Shown: positions 9,100-20,434 of the stretch, piece by piece
Numbering within the stretch: position 1 is the stretch's first letter
Layout of the letters: every line of letters starts with the position of its first letter
Source: Methanobacterium sp.
Lineage (GTDB): Archaea > Methanobacteriota > Methanobacteria > Methanobacteriales > Methanobacteriaceae
Length of the DNA: 64,000 bases
Direction: 5' to 3'
NCBI RefSeq assembly: GCF_038562635.1
Contig: NZ_JBCFBO010000001.1
Span: forward strand, 1,962,643 to 2,026,642
Notes under the pieces: generated by a model
Told to the model about the DNA's origin: nothing
Database searches by the model: none
Seen by the model: the letters and a program-made list of their open reading frames with translations, nothing else
Translations under genes and position numbers: made by a program

Positions 9100-9474
9100 C
9101 TATTTTTCACTTATATTTTCAACTACAAAGTTTTCAGTTATCCATAAACCTATCACGTTTAAATCCGGAAATAAATTCTTAATCTGTTTTACTGCAGTAT
9201 TAATCTGATTTTTATGTGTTAAATCATCAACAGGATTTGCAGCACAGTCATAATGTCCAACTACGAAAATATTTTTAGATCCATGCCCTGAAATCGAAAC
9301 TTCAACATTTTTTAGGATTTCATGGATATCTGAATTTTCAGCGGCTAAAAATCCGTCCATTCCAGCTTTAGTTATCATATCTACATATTTTACGTTATAA
9401 TTTTCAGTAATCCAGTTAATTGCAGGTAGTTGTACTCTTCCGTCTATACAGTTCAGGCAGGTGGCAAAGGTCAT
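9100..9474 (-). CDS. Short beta-carbonic-anhydrase-like protein
   Basis: This 124-residue protein carries the beta-carbonic anhydrase zinc motifs: CIDGR (Cys9, Asp11, Arg13; CxDxR) and GHYDC (His74, Cys77; HxxC). Classical beta enzymes are about 170-220 residues. This one lacks most of the C-terminal part and much of the region between the motifs, so activity is uncertain. It belongs to the short carbonic-anhydrase-related group found in methanogens. GGAGG precedes the start with good spacing. It is separated from fae-hps by a single hairpin at 9548-9566. Function by motif is likely zinc binding. CO2 hydration is inference. Confidence 0.75.
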   Translation of the reverse strand: MTFATCLNCIDGRVQLPAINWITENYNVKYVDMITKAGMDGFLAAENSDIHEILKNVEVSISGHGSKNIFVVGHYDCAANPVDDLTHKNQINTAVKQIKNLFPDLNVIGLWITENFVVENISEK

Positions 9475-9547
9475 TGCATTTCCTCCGGGACTATTAAATG
9501 CTTAAAAATAGTGAAAATATTGTTTAGTAACTTAAAAAAAGTAGTTG

Positions 9548-9566
9548 AGCATAGCAGAGCTATGCT
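9548..9566. repeat. Single short hairpin, loop AGA
   Basis: AGCATAGC-AGA-GCTATGCT is a perfect 8-bp stem with a 3-nt loop, the same geometry as the stems in arrays A-D. It lies just 3' of fae-hps (stop at 9579) on the minus strand. A run of T is not obvious on that strand, so it may be a processing or stability element instead of a classical terminator. Confidence 0.6.
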
Positions 9567-9578
9567 TTAAAAAATAAG

Positions 9579-10799
<1,221 letters not shown>

Positions 10800-10936
10800 A
10801 ATTATTATCCTCCTAGATTAGTCTAAAATAATGTATTGAATTAGTGTAAATATAGTTTTAGTTTTTTAAAATCATAAATGTTAGTTTAATATTTTTATTG
10901 TAATGGGTGTGAATCTATTTCTAGTTTTCTGTTAAT

Positions 10937-10969
10937 TTAAATTGTGATGGGGAATCATCAACAATTTAA
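10937..10969. terminator. Long imperfect hairpin between trpB2 and fae-hps
   Basis: TTAAATTG (10937-10944) pairs with CAATTTAA (10962-10969), and TGATG (10945-10949) with CATCA (10956-10960). This gives 13 base pairs with one bulged A and a 6-nt loop. It lies 100 nt past the trpB2 stop and 138 nt before the fae-hps start. Either a trpB2 transcript terminator or an upstream control element of fae-hps is possible. Confidence 0.4.
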
Positions 10970-11068
10970 GTTCCGTTTTTAAAAACTGAAAATAAGATTA
11001 TATTTCTAAATAAAATAAAAAGAGATGGGTTAATTACCCTCAAAAACCGTTAAAGATTTTCGAGAGGA

Positions 11069-12361
11069 TTAATCCACAAGGTTGCCGTTTATAAAGTCGT
11101 CATAACCTTTAAGGTCCAGCATTCCGTGTCCTGAGAAGTTAATTATAATATTTTTCTCTTCTCCGGTCTTTTTACATTCCAGTGCTTCGTCCATACCTAT
11201 TTTTATGGCGTGACAGGTTTCTGGAGCTGGGACTACACCTTCGCATTTTGCAAATGTGGTTCCGCTCTTGAAGATATCTCCCTGTTTTACTGAACGGGCT
11301 TCTACAAGTCCTTCATGTACGAGTAATGATACCAGTGAGGACATTCCGTGGTAACGTAATCCTCCAGCGTGTACAGATGGAGGTACGAAGTCGTGTCCAA
11401 GTGTGTACATTTTTAAAAGAGGTGTTAAACCTGCGGTGTCACCAAAGTCGTATTTGTACTCTCCTTTTGTAAGGGTTGGGCATGATGAAGGTTCTGCTGC
11501 TATGAATTTACAGTCAATTTTTTCGTCAATTTTATCTTTAACGAATGGGAAAACTGCTCCTCCGAAGTTACTTCCACCGCCTACACATGCAACAATTACA
11601 TCAGGGTCTTCTCCAACAATTTCCATCTGTTTTTTGGTTTCAAGACCAATAACTGTCTGGTGGAGGAGAACGTGGTTTAAAACACTTCCAAGGGAATAAT
11701 AAGCTTTTTCATCCTGTAGTGCGTCTTCCATAGCTTCTGATATTGCAATTCCAAGTGCTCCTGGGTGGTCTGGGTTTTCACTTAATATTTTTCTTCCAAA
11801 TTCAGTTTTATCACTTGGGGAAGGTATAACATCTCCATCGTATATCTGCATGATGGTTTTTCTGTATGGTTTTTGCTGGAATGAAACTTTAACCATGTAA
11901 ACAGTACAGTCCATGTCCATCATTGAACATGCAAGTGATAATGCTGTACCCCACTGCCCTGCACCTGTTTCTGTTGTAAGACGTTCAACACCGTCTTTTT
12001 TAGCATAGTATGCTTGTGCAATGGCTGTATTTAATTTGTGACTTCCAGTTGGGGAAGTATCTTCTCTTTTGTAGTATATTTTAGCTGGGGTGTCCAGGTA
12101 GTCTTCAAGACCAGTTGCCCTGAATAGTGGGCTTGGCCTCCCAATCATTTTATAAACTTTTCTTACTTCTTTTGGAATTTCAATCCATCGTTCTGTGGAC
12201 ATTTCCTGTTCTAAAACGCCTTTAGAAAATACTTTAGGCAGATTTCCTAGCTGCTGTCCTTCCTCGGTCTGTGAAGGCGCGGGAAGTTCTACAGGCAGGT
12301 CTGCTGCTATATTATACCATTTTTTGGGTATGTCTTTAGAGGATAGTGTAACTTTATACAT
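11069..12361 (-). CDS. trpB2: Tryptophan synthase beta-like protein, TrpB2 type
   Basis: This PLP-dependent protein of 430 residues is longer than TrpB1 (about 400) because of the TrpB2 N-terminal extension (WYNIAADLPVELPAPSQTEEG, about 15-35). The PLP lysine lies in TGSHKLNTAIAQAYYAKK (about 106-123), and the phosphate-binding loop is CVGGGSNFGG (about 260-269). TrpB2 enzymes make tryptophan from indole and serine and are usually not tightly coupled to TrpA. No trpA or other trp gene is adjacent, consistent with TrpB2 acting as a stand-alone indole salvage enzyme. GGTGAT lies 5 nt before the ATG. Confidence 0.95.
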   Translation of the reverse strand: MYKVTLSSKDIPKKWYNIAADLPVELPAPSQTEEGQQLGNLPKVFSKGVLEQEMSTERWIEIPKEVRKVYKMIGRPSPLFRATGLEDYLDTPAKIYYKREDTSPTGSHKLNTAIAQAYYAKKDGVERLTTETGAGQWGTALSLACSMMDMDCTVYMVKVSFQQKPYRKTIMQIYDGDVIPSPSDKTEFGRKILSENPDHPGALGIAISEAMEDALQDEKAYYSLGSVLNHVLLHQTVIGLETKKQMEIVGEDPDVIVACVGGGSNFGGAVFPFVKDKIDEKIDCKFIAAEPSSCPTLTKGEYKYDFGDTAGLTPLLKMYTLGHDFVPPSVHAGGLRYHGMSSLVSLLVHEGLVEARSVKQGDIFKSGTTFAKCEGVVPAPETCHAIKIGMDEALECKKTGEEKNIIINFSGHGMLDLKGYDDFINGNLVD

Positions 12362-12632
12362 TAAAAATCACCATTTAATTTTATTAAGACCATATACTCC
12401 GTGATATTATTAAATCTTTGTTGTACACATCTGTACTTTAATAATTATGGATTTTATATTATGAATAAGTTTTGGTTTTTGATTATAAAAACAATATACT
12501 AAATTAGCATTAGTGGGGCCATCAAGATGCATGATCCAAGAATAAGATCCATTAAAATTAGTGATTTTGGCATTTTATAGGTCAGTATATGTGGGTATCT
12601 CTAAGTGCGAAGGGAGATATAGGGTAGATAAC

Positions 12633-15125
12633 TCACTTTTTTTCTGTAGGTATGGTAAAGTAAAATGTCGAACCTACACAGGGCTCTGATTCAACCCATA
12701 CCCTTCCTCCATGGCGGTCTATAATTCTTTTAACAATTGCTAAACCTATCCCTGTGCCATGATATTCTCCAATAGCATGTAACCTCTTGAAAACTTCAAA
12801 AATTTGATTACTGTATTGCTCTTCTAACCCAATTCCATTGTCACTGATTGAAAAAATATATTCACCATCTTCTTTTCTGGCTGAGATATGAATTTTAGGC
12901 TTTAATCCTTCCCTGTGGAATTTAAGTGCATTTCCAATTAAATTTTGGAATACACGCACCATCTGATCTTTATCTGCAAAAGTTACTGGAAGTTCATCAC
13001 TTGTAATTTCAGCATCAGCTTTACTAATTGCAGTTCCTAAATTACTTAAAGCATAGTTCAAAGCATCTTCAGATTCAAATTCTGTAAATTCATGTCCTCG
13101 GGTTCCGACACGTGAGTAATCAAGCAAACCCTGAATCATCTGCTTCATCCTCCGGGAACCATCAACCATAAACTCAATGAATTCATCAGCATCTGGATCT
13201 AGTTTATCTTTGTAACGTCTTTCGATTAATTGGGCGTAGCTGGCAATGGTTCTAAGAGGCTCCTGCAGGTCGTGGCTGGTAATGTAAGCAAAACTTTCTA
13301 ATTCATTATTAGAGCGTTCTAATTCTTCTATAATTTCTTTTAACTTTTCTTCCGATTTTTTACGGGTTGTGATATCGGTCATAAAGCCTTCTAATAAAGG
13401 ATTTCCATCATTATCATTTCCAAGATCTCTAAAAGAGAGATCTCCAATTATTATTTCTCCATCTTTGCGCCTGTAACGATTTTCAGTTTTAAACCAGGCT
13501 TTCGCTTTCAAAGCAGATTCTAAAAAACCAGGTCTTAAATTTTTATTAACATAAATAACGTCTGCAATAGATGTTTTGTTAACGGTTGAAATTAAATCCT
13601 CTGGAGAATCATAGCCTAAAAGCCTTGCGAGCTCAGGGTTAACATCAATATATTTTCCATCTAATGTTGAATGAAAAATACCTACAGGTGCATTTTCATA
13701 TAAAGAACGATATTTTATCTCTTTTTCCTTTAAAATTTTATAAGCCTCTTCTAATTCTAGTGTACGCTCTTTAACCTGTTCTTCGAGGTGATCTAGAGTA
13801 TATTTTAATTCTATTTCAGCTTGTTTACGTTTTAAAGCTTCAACAAAAGCAACAGAAAGAGTTTCAATGTTATTTTTATCCTGTTCAGTGTAGCCTCCTT
13901 CTTTATTCGCTAAAGCAATCAACCCTATTGTTCTATTGCCCTGTTTTAGTGGAACTCCTAAGAATGATTTGATTGGAGGATGTCCTTCAGGGATACCGCG
14001 TCTATCCGGGTCTGAATCAGGGTCATTCACGATTTGACTTTTCCCTTCTGTCACTGTTCGTCCCCAGTAACTTACAATTTCCATATTACTTATTAATTCC
14101 CGTGATTTTTCAAGATTGGTTGTACATGCGTCCCATCCTGGAGGACTTATAGCAAGGTCATCTAAACGTCCATTTTCATTAACTTCACCTATAAAACTGA
14201 AATCACTGTCTGTTAGTTCTTCTGCAACTTCAAGACACTTTTCTACAACATTTTCAACAGTTTCACAGGTCAAAGACTCTTTAAATACTTTGTTAATGCC
14301 ATTTAATAGTTTATTTTGCCTGTTAATTTGCATTTCAGAGTTTTTACTTTCTGTAATATCGTAGTAAGTGCAGATAATCATGTTATTGCGGTTATTTTCA
14401 TTTAACAGGGGTTCAGCACTCACCAACATCCAGGTAAGTCTATTAGCTCCGGGATTCCGCACACCGACAAGCTGATTCATTACAGGTTTACCTGCTATCG
14501 CTGCTTTTCGTACGGGGTGCTCATTAACGTGTAATAATTTACTATTTTCATTATATACTTCCCAACGACTCCAATCTTGACTGTTAACGTTTAATATATC
14601 TGATTCCTTGTCTAAACCGAAAATTCGCATAAATGAGGGATTAACTACTGCAAATTTACCGCCTTCATCTATCAATGCTATTCCTGACTGTAAATTTTGA
14701 ATGAGCACTTTGAACTGGGCTTCACTTTCTTTCAATGTATTTTCAGCTTCTTTACTTTCAGTAATATCTTGAATTTGAACCAAAAAACTAGAATCCGCAA
14801 CAGAGACACTCCAATCAATAAAAGCGATCCCTGACTTTACAGGAACATAAAACCCTTTATTTTTTATATTATCATAATTTAATTGGGACTGAAAATTAAT
14901 TAGCCCATTTTCAAGTAACTCTACCTTCCTGGAGGCAATATGGGGGTTATCAAATAAATTAACTTTTTTAAAATCATCTATAGAATCAATACCTGCTATT
15001 TTTAAGGCAGTAGGGTTAGCATCAATTAAGTTCCCTTTTTTATCATAACAAAAAATGCCGATGGGGGATTTATCGAATATTTCCTTGAATATATTGTCTT
15101 TTTTATTCAAATATAGCTCTCCCAT
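12633..15125 (-). CDS. PAS-GAF sensor histidine kinase
   Basis: This soluble sensor kinase is about 830 residues long. Domains in order: PAS (about 10-130), PAS (about 140-260), GAF (about 275-430, WGRTVTEGKSQIVNDPDSDP), coiled coil, PAS with PAC (about 470-595), HisKA (SHDLQEPLRTIASYAQLIERR, phospho-acceptor His near 618) and HATPase (N box NALKFHREG, G box DNGIGLE, then GTGIGLAIVKRIIDRHGG). There are no membrane segments, so it senses a cytoplasmic signal such as redox state or a small ligand. The ATG is at 15125, but GGGAG 8 nt before a TTG at 15110 makes MNKKDNIFKE an equally good start. The tandem receiver proteins at 27.1-28.7 kb could be partners, but they are not adjacent. Confidence 0.92.
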   Translation of the reverse strand: MGELYLNKKDNIFKEIFDKSPIGIFCYDKKGNLIDANPTALKIAGIDSIDDFKKVNLFDNPHIASRKVELLENGLINFQSQLNYDNIKNKGFYVPVKSGIAFIDWSVSVADSSFLVQIQDITESKEAENTLKESEAQFKVLIQNLQSGIALIDEGGKFAVVNPSFMRIFGLDKESDILNVNSQDWSRWEVYNENSKLLHVNEHPVRKAAIAGKPVMNQLVGVRNPGANRLTWMLVSAEPLLNENNRNNMIICTYYDITESKNSEMQINRQNKLLNGINKVFKESLTCETVENVVEKCLEVAEELTDSDFSFIGEVNENGRLDDLAISPPGWDACTTNLEKSRELISNMEIVSYWGRTVTEGKSQIVNDPDSDPDRRGIPEGHPPIKSFLGVPLKQGNRTIGLIALANKEGGYTEQDKNNIETLSVAFVEALKRKQAEIELKYTLDHLEEQVKERTLELEEAYKILKEKEIKYRSLYENAPVGIFHSTLDGKYIDVNPELARLLGYDSPEDLISTVNKTSIADVIYVNKNLRPGFLESALKAKAWFKTENRYRRKDGEIIIGDLSFRDLGNDNDGNPLLEGFMTDITTRKKSEEKLKEIIEELERSNNELESFAYITSHDLQEPLRTIASYAQLIERRYKDKLDPDADEFIEFMVDGSRRMKQMIQGLLDYSRVGTRGHEFTEFESEDALNYALSNLGTAISKADAEITSDELPVTFADKDQMVRVFQNLIGNALKFHREGLKPKIHISARKEDGEYIFSISDNGIGLEEQYSNQIFEVFKRLHAIGEYHGTGIGLAIVKRIIDRHGGRVWVESEPCVGSTFYFTIPTEKK

Positions 15126-15585
15126 CAAATGATAATTAATATTATCCGATAAATTAGAAAGAAGTTAGTATTATTTACTTGTTTTTAAGATTTAAAACTT
15201 TTTAATTGGTTTTGTAATGGGGGTTAATATTTTTATAATTTAAGTTTTTTTAGTTTTAAAATAGTAATTTAAATAAATTTAAGATTTTAACCGCTAAAAT
15301 AAGATTTAAAATGCATGAAGTAGGGTGTGGGGGGCGAATTTTTTTATTTAAATCTGGAATTAACGTGGAAATTAATAGTAGTGGAAAATGATCCGCCCCT
15401 CGATTTTAATATTTAGGGTTTGAGGTATCATACTTTTTGGCACTAAAAAAAGTTTTACTGTTAAAATTGGGCGTGTAAATTTGTTAGAGATTTATAGAAT
15501 TCGTTAAAATCCGAAAATGTAATTTTCAAACTTTAAACAATAGTTATAGCGATTTAAAATAAAAAAAAGAAAGAATTTAGGTTTA
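15126..15585. other. Non-coding spacer, nothing firm
   Basis: 460 bp of AT-rich sequence between two minus-strand genes. The only notable structure is a G-rich/C-rich pair, GGGGCG at 15331-15336 and CGCCCC at 15394-15399, which could form a weak long-range stem. No ORF with a ribosome-binding site is seen. Confidence 0.3.
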
Positions 15586-18045
15586 TCACCCTGTTTTAAA
15601 CTTAAAAACATAACTTTTAGCTAAATTGTTTCCTGCAGCATCTTTAACAGCGTAATATGGAATGTAAACCTGGTACCATGTGTAACCATATCTCCTTAAG
15701 TTCATTTTAAGGGTCAATGTGTTACCGCTTATTTTTTTAGTTATTGCGGCTATTTTACCGGTTTTCATGTTTTTAATGTAAATTTTGGACCATTTAGTGC
15801 TTGCTTTGATGTTTTCGCTGAACTTAATGGTGATAGCAGCTGTTCTTGAATATCTTGTAGCTCCGTTTTTAGGATATGTTGAGGTTATTTTTGGCGCTGT
15901 TTTGTCAATGGTGTATTTTTCTGTGTAAACTGGGGATTTATTCCCTAATTTATCGATTGCAATGAATTTCAATGTGATTGTGGATGTTATTGAAATTGGC
16001 CCTGTGCATAGTTTACTTGCTGTAGTTGGTGTGCTTCCGTCTGTAGTGTAGTAAATGCTTGCAACTTCGTTTGTCATCAAATTAATAGACTTGCTGGTAT
16101 TGTAAGACCCAGTTTTGTAGTCTGCCCATGCAATAGGAGCTGTTTTGTCAATAGTGTAGCTTCTGGTGTAAACATCTGATGGATTTCCTGCGGCATCAAC
16201 TGCATAGAATTTTAAAGTAGTTGTGGAGTTTATATTAATCGGTGAAGTGTATTTCACACGTGTACTGCTGGTTGTAGGGTCAGATCCATCTGTAGTGTAG
16301 TAAATTGTTGTGTCGCTGTCGTCATCTTTAGCAGTTAAAGTGACAGTTTGTGCAGTGTTAAATGCGCCGTTATCAAGACTGGCATTTGCTGTTGGAATAC
16401 TGCTGTCAATTGTATAAGTTTGATTAAATATTGGGCCCCAAACGCCGAATTCGTTGACTGCAGCAGATATGAGTGTTGTTGTTTTGCTTATTTCGATTGA
16501 TCCGGTGTAAGGAGTACTTGCCGTAGTGGGTATAGTTCCATCTGTGGTGTAATAAGTTGTATAAGTACTGCCTGGACATTTAGTAGTTAAAGTGACTGTT
16601 TGAGAAGTTTTATAGGCTCCTCCTTTAATATCAGCAGTTATCAGCGGTATTGTGGAATTGATTATATAGTTTTGAGTGTAAACTGGGCTCCAGTGATTTG
16701 CAGGGTCAACTGCGGAGAATTTAAGAGTTGTATTGCTGTTAAGAGTTATTGGAGCAGTATATGCAGTTCGAGTAGTGCTTGTTTGTGGGTCAGATCCGTC
16801 TGTGGTGTAGTAGGTTGTTGTTGTGCTGCTGTCAGGGTCTTTTGTGGTTAAGGTAATAGTTTGTGGAGTGTTAAATGTGCTTCCAGCAGGATTGACAGTT
16901 ACGGTTGGACTTTTAGTATCAACTGGTTTATCTAAACTTTCTAATGCATTTATAAGAGCATTTGCATCGGTTGCTTTTTGAGCTGTGGAATCATAGGCGT
17001 AAGTTTCGTAGATTATAGTGGTTATCCCTTTATTTTTAATTGGTTCTGTGACATATTTGGGGCTTGTTGGATTTGGAGGAGTATATATCAATAATTTGGA
17101 TGCTTTTGAGTTGATTAATTTCATTTGACTGATTATTTCATTGGCGTATTTTGTAGTAGTCGTGGTTTTTGAAATAGGGTACAAGAACCTGTAATATTTG
17201 TATCCGCTCTGTGCACCGTGGTTTTCGTGGTTATCTATCACTAGTATGGGGTGTTCTTTAGAAACATCGGGAACTATAAATTTCTGGCCTAATAGCTGTC
17301 CGTTCATCCTTCCTTTGCTGTAATCGCTGGCATCTTTAGTTACATGAATATAGTAAAGGACATATCTTTTAGTGAGTTGGGATGATTTACTTGTTATGGC
17401 ATTGTAAATGGCAGTGTGTATTCCATTTTCTTGAGGATGCATGCCAATTATAACGACAATGGTCTGGTTAGAGCTCTTATTTCCGTAAATTTTCTTTTCC
17501 ACGTATCCATAACTTGTTTTGCCTATTATATTGGGATTTGAGGTGACAGTTGCCCATGATTTTACCGTAACGCTGCTTGGTAGAACTTTGTTGGTATTGT
17601 AGTAGCTCAAAACCTGTGAAAACATGTAAATCATTGATTCGTAGCGAATGGTTTTTCCTGTACTGGTTTGAGTAACATAATTAGGTGCACGTCCGTTTTT
17701 GTCCATGTAAGACCTTACACGATTTGCCATGTCTAAGTATTCTGCTTTGCTGATGGTCTGTGTTGTGATGGTTTCTGAAGGAGAAGATGCTTTTCCAAAG
17801 CTTTTTATTGTAATTGCAGTGTTTGAACCTTTGTTGATGTTTACTACTGCTGATGTTGAGACTCCTAAATAATTAGACATGTTCACATTATTTCCAGATA
17901 TATTTACGCTGCCTGGAAGCTTGTGGTTTGTATCTACATAATTTTTAACAGCAGTTGACGAATTGGCAACCTGATTAGGCGTAACACTTGCTGCCGAAAC
18001 GGTGCTGACAGTTATAAAAAAAGCTAAAACAAATAATATTAACAT
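15586..18045 (-). CDS. Surface protein: pseudomurein-binding repeats, M14-like peptidase, Chb-type repeats
   Basis: This exported protein has 819 residues from the first ATG. A signal peptide (about 1-18, ending VSA-AS) is followed by two pseudomurein-binding repeats (about 22-70 and 98-165). A metallopeptidase-like domain of the M14/AstE type at about 190-375 has candidate zinc ligands H203 and E206 (GMHPQENG) and H273 or H276 (IDNHENHG), and a candidate catalytic Glu347 (IIYETYA). Four chitobiase C-terminal-type repeats with YYTTDGS-P-T follow (about 380-715), then the TYPKNG C-terminal domain shared with the adhesin at 4.4-7.1 kb. It is probably a wall-bound peptidase acting on pseudomurein or surface protein. 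AAAGGGGG at 18072-18079 lies 8 nt before an in-frame ATA at 18063, which would give MRKSYL at the N terminus; the ATG lacks such a site. Confidence 0.85.
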   Translation of the reverse strand: MLILFVLAFFITVSTVSAASVTPNQVANSSTAVKNYVDTNHKLPGSVNISGNNVNMSNYLGVSTSAVVNINKGSNTAITIKSFGKASSPSETITTQTISKAEYLDMANRVRSYMDKNGRAPNYVTQTSTGKTIRYESMIYMFSQVLSYYNTNKVLPSSVTVKSWATVTSNPNIIGKTSYGYVEKKIYGNKSSNQTIVVIIGMHPQENGIHTAIYNAITSKSSQLTKRYVLYYIHVTKDASDYSKGRMNGQLLGQKFIVPDVSKEHPILVIDNHENHGAQSGYKYYRFLYPISKTTTTTKYANEIISQMKLINSKASKLLIYTPPNPTSPKYVTEPIKNKGITTIIYETYAYDSTAQKATDANALINALESLDKPVDTKSPTVTVNPAGSTFNTPQTITLTTKDPDSSTTTTYYTTDGSDPQTSTTRTAYTAPITLNSNTTLKFSAVDPANHWSPVYTQNYIINSTIPLITADIKGGAYKTSQTVTLTTKCPGSTYTTYYTTDGTIPTTASTPYTGSIEISKTTTLISAAVNEFGVWGPIFNQTYTIDSSIPTANASLDNGAFNTAQTVTLTAKDDDSDTTIYYTTDGSDPTTSSTRVKYTSPININSTTTLKFYAVDAAGNPSDVYTRSYTIDKTAPIAWADYKTGSYNTSKSINLMTNEVASIYYTTDGSTPTTASKLCTGPISITSTITLKFIAIDKLGNKSPVYTEKYTIDKTAPKITSTYPKNGATRYSRTAAITIKFSENIKASTKWSKIYIKNMKTGKIAAITKKISGNTLTLKMNLRRYGYTWYQVYIPYYAVKDAAGNNLAKSYVFKFKTG

Positions 18046-18063
18046 TAAATAACTTTTACGTAT

Positions 18064-18557
18064 TTTTTCCGCCCCCTTTGCATATTAAAGTTAAATAATC
18101 TTTTATTTTCATGCAACACTTGGTTGTCATGTATACCCATTTTTTAAATATAATACTGTAAATTTATTATATTTTTATAGATTTGTTGAAAATCTATTAT
18201 GGGAATAATCTTATTTTTGGATTCATATTTAAATTTTGTTATATAATAAAATTTAGTAATAAATGATCAAGGCATAGTTAATCACATTTATGCAAATTCT
18301 AGATTAAACATGCTAATTTCATGTATAAATGGATTTAAACAACTTAATACTTAATTAAACTTGTACAATTAATTTAGTGGAGATATTAAAAAATATAATA
18401 TCTAAAAAGTTTAAAATACAAAAAGAGAATGTTGATTAAATATTTATTCGGCGTATTAATTGTTCAACAAATTATTTCCTGAATACTGAACAGGTACTTA
18501 ATATAAGCATGTATCCAATTTGATGCTTTATTATAATATAAAATCAAATATACTAAC
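18064..18557. promoter_or_regulatory. Divergent spacer with leaderless-type promoter for the DUF1786 gene
   Basis: About 490 bp, very AT-rich. TTTATTATAATATAAAATC at 18527-18545 places a TATA box only about 23 nt before the ATG at 18558. With no SD present, this suggests a leaderless transcript. The minus-strand gene has a strong SD at 18072-18079. Nothing else is recognised. Confidence 0.5.
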
Positions 18558-19586
18558 ATGAAGATTTTAACCATTGACGTAGGTTTAGGTACTCAGGATA
18601 TCATGTTTTATGACAGCAAAGAGTCCATTGAAAATTCTCCAAAACTTGTAATGCCCTCTCCAACCAGGATAATCGCAGATAGAATAGCCGAATCAGAGGG
18701 AGATTTATTTATAAAAGGCGAAACTATGGGCGGAGGATTTATAACTAAAGTTGTAAAGGAACATTTAAAAGATCACCGGGTTCTCATGACGGAAAATGCT
18801 GCAAGGACCATAAGAGACAATTTGGATTATGTAAAGTCGTTAGGGGTGGAGATAGTACCCTTTTCTGAAGCAAAAAAATATTCAGATTTAACTCAAATAG
18901 AGTTTAAAGATGTTGATCTGGATGCCATAAAAAGTGCACTGGCTGAATTCGATGTAGATCCAAGTTTTGATTATTTAGGGGTAGCTGTCCAGGATCATGG
19001 ATATATGGAAGGTGTTGGAGATAGAGATTTCAGATTCATGAAAATAAGGGAAAAACTGGACGTTCCAAAAGGGCCAGAAGAGTTTGCATATTTTGGTGAA
19101 GCTCCATCTTATTTTACAAGGATTAATGCAGTATTGAGGTCATTTAACAATTATAAAACTGCTGTAATGGATTCTAAATTTGCGTCTGTCTGCGGTGCAA
19201 CATGTGACAGGTATGTAAAGACCCTTGAAAAGTTCATAGTTATGGATATTGGAAATGGGCATACTCTGGCGGCAGCATTTGACGGGGGAAAAATAGTGGG
19301 TGTATTTGAACACCATACCAGTAATATGACACCAGATAAGATAGATCTATTTGTTAATAAGCTTGCAGATGGAACTATAACTCATGAAGAAGTACATGAA
19401 GATCACGGGCATGGGGCATGGTCTTTAAAACCAATAGGTGATTTTGAAGCTATAGTTGCAACAGGGCCCCGCAGAAACGTTTTAGAGAAAACAGATTTTA
19501 ATGTGCATTACGCAGCTCCTGCAGGGGATGTGATGATGACAGGACCTGCTGGACTTATAAAAGCCATTCGATCTAAAAATGGTTAA
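18558..19586 (+). CDS. DUF1786 family protein (ASKHA-like fold)
   Basis: This 342-residue conserved archaeal protein begins MKILTIDVGLGTQDIMFYDS, an actin/Hsp70-like phosphate-1 loop (DVGLGTQD). A second glycine-rich phosphate loop, VMDIGNGHTLAAAFDGGKIVG, lies near 225-245. These are the two features of the DUF1786 family. The family has been annotated by context as related to pyruvate formate-lyase activation, but no biochemical role is established to my knowledge. The next gene, a PHP phosphoesterase, follows by 56 nt and may be cotranscribed. The promoter looks leaderless. Confidence 0.82.
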   Translation: MKILTIDVGLGTQDIMFYDSKESIENSPKLVMPSPTRIIADRIAESEGDLFIKGETMGGGFITKVVKEHLKDHRVLMTENAARTIRDNLDYVKSLGVEIVPFSEAKKYSDLTQIEFKDVDLDAIKSALAEFDVDPSFDYLGVAVQDHGYMEGVGDRDFRFMKIREKLDVPKGPEEFAYFGEAPSYFTRINAVLRSFNNYKTAVMDSKFASVCGATCDRYVKTLEKFIVMDIGNGHTLAAAFDGGKIVGVFEHHTSNMTPDKIDLFVNKLADGTITHEEVHEDHGHGAWSLKPIGDFEAIVATGPRRNVLEKTDFNVHYAAPAGDVMMTGPAGLIKAIRSKNG

Positions 19587-19642
19587 TTTTTATGTATCTA
19601 AGGATGTATGCGTCTGAAAAATATAAATAAGGGGATTTATAA

Positions 19643-20289
<647 letters not shown>

Positions 20290-20290
<1 letters not shown>

Positions 20291-20313
20291 AAGTTATGGA
20301 GTAGCATAACTTT
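20290..20313 (+). terminator. Hairpin at the 3' end of the PHP gene
   Basis: AAAGTTATG (20290-20298) pairs perfectly with CATAACTTT (20305-20313) around a 6-nt loop, overlapping the stop codon. There is no T-run after it, so termination is not certain. It may protect the 3' end. Confidence 0.5.
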
Positions 20314-20434
20314 AGATATGGCCTAAGAAATGATGTAGTACGAGATAAATGCACTAAAACTTTAGAAAAGTTTAAAATAATCTTTGACAATTTAATATTC
20401 AGTGTTATAATCATTGGACTGAGAGGGGAAAACC

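Noticed and set aside
12526..12579. 17-codon ORF upstream of trpB2
   Set aside because: No SD and no sign of leader-peptide features such as Trp codons.
12633..15125. Direct pairing of the histidine kinase with an adjacent response regulator
   Set aside because: No receiver gene is adjacent; the receiver-PAS pair is 12 kb away, so partnership is only a guess.
15331..15399. GGGGCG/CGCCCC pair as a riboswitch or sRNA
   Set aside because: Only six base pairs over a 57-nt AT-rich loop; too weak to support.
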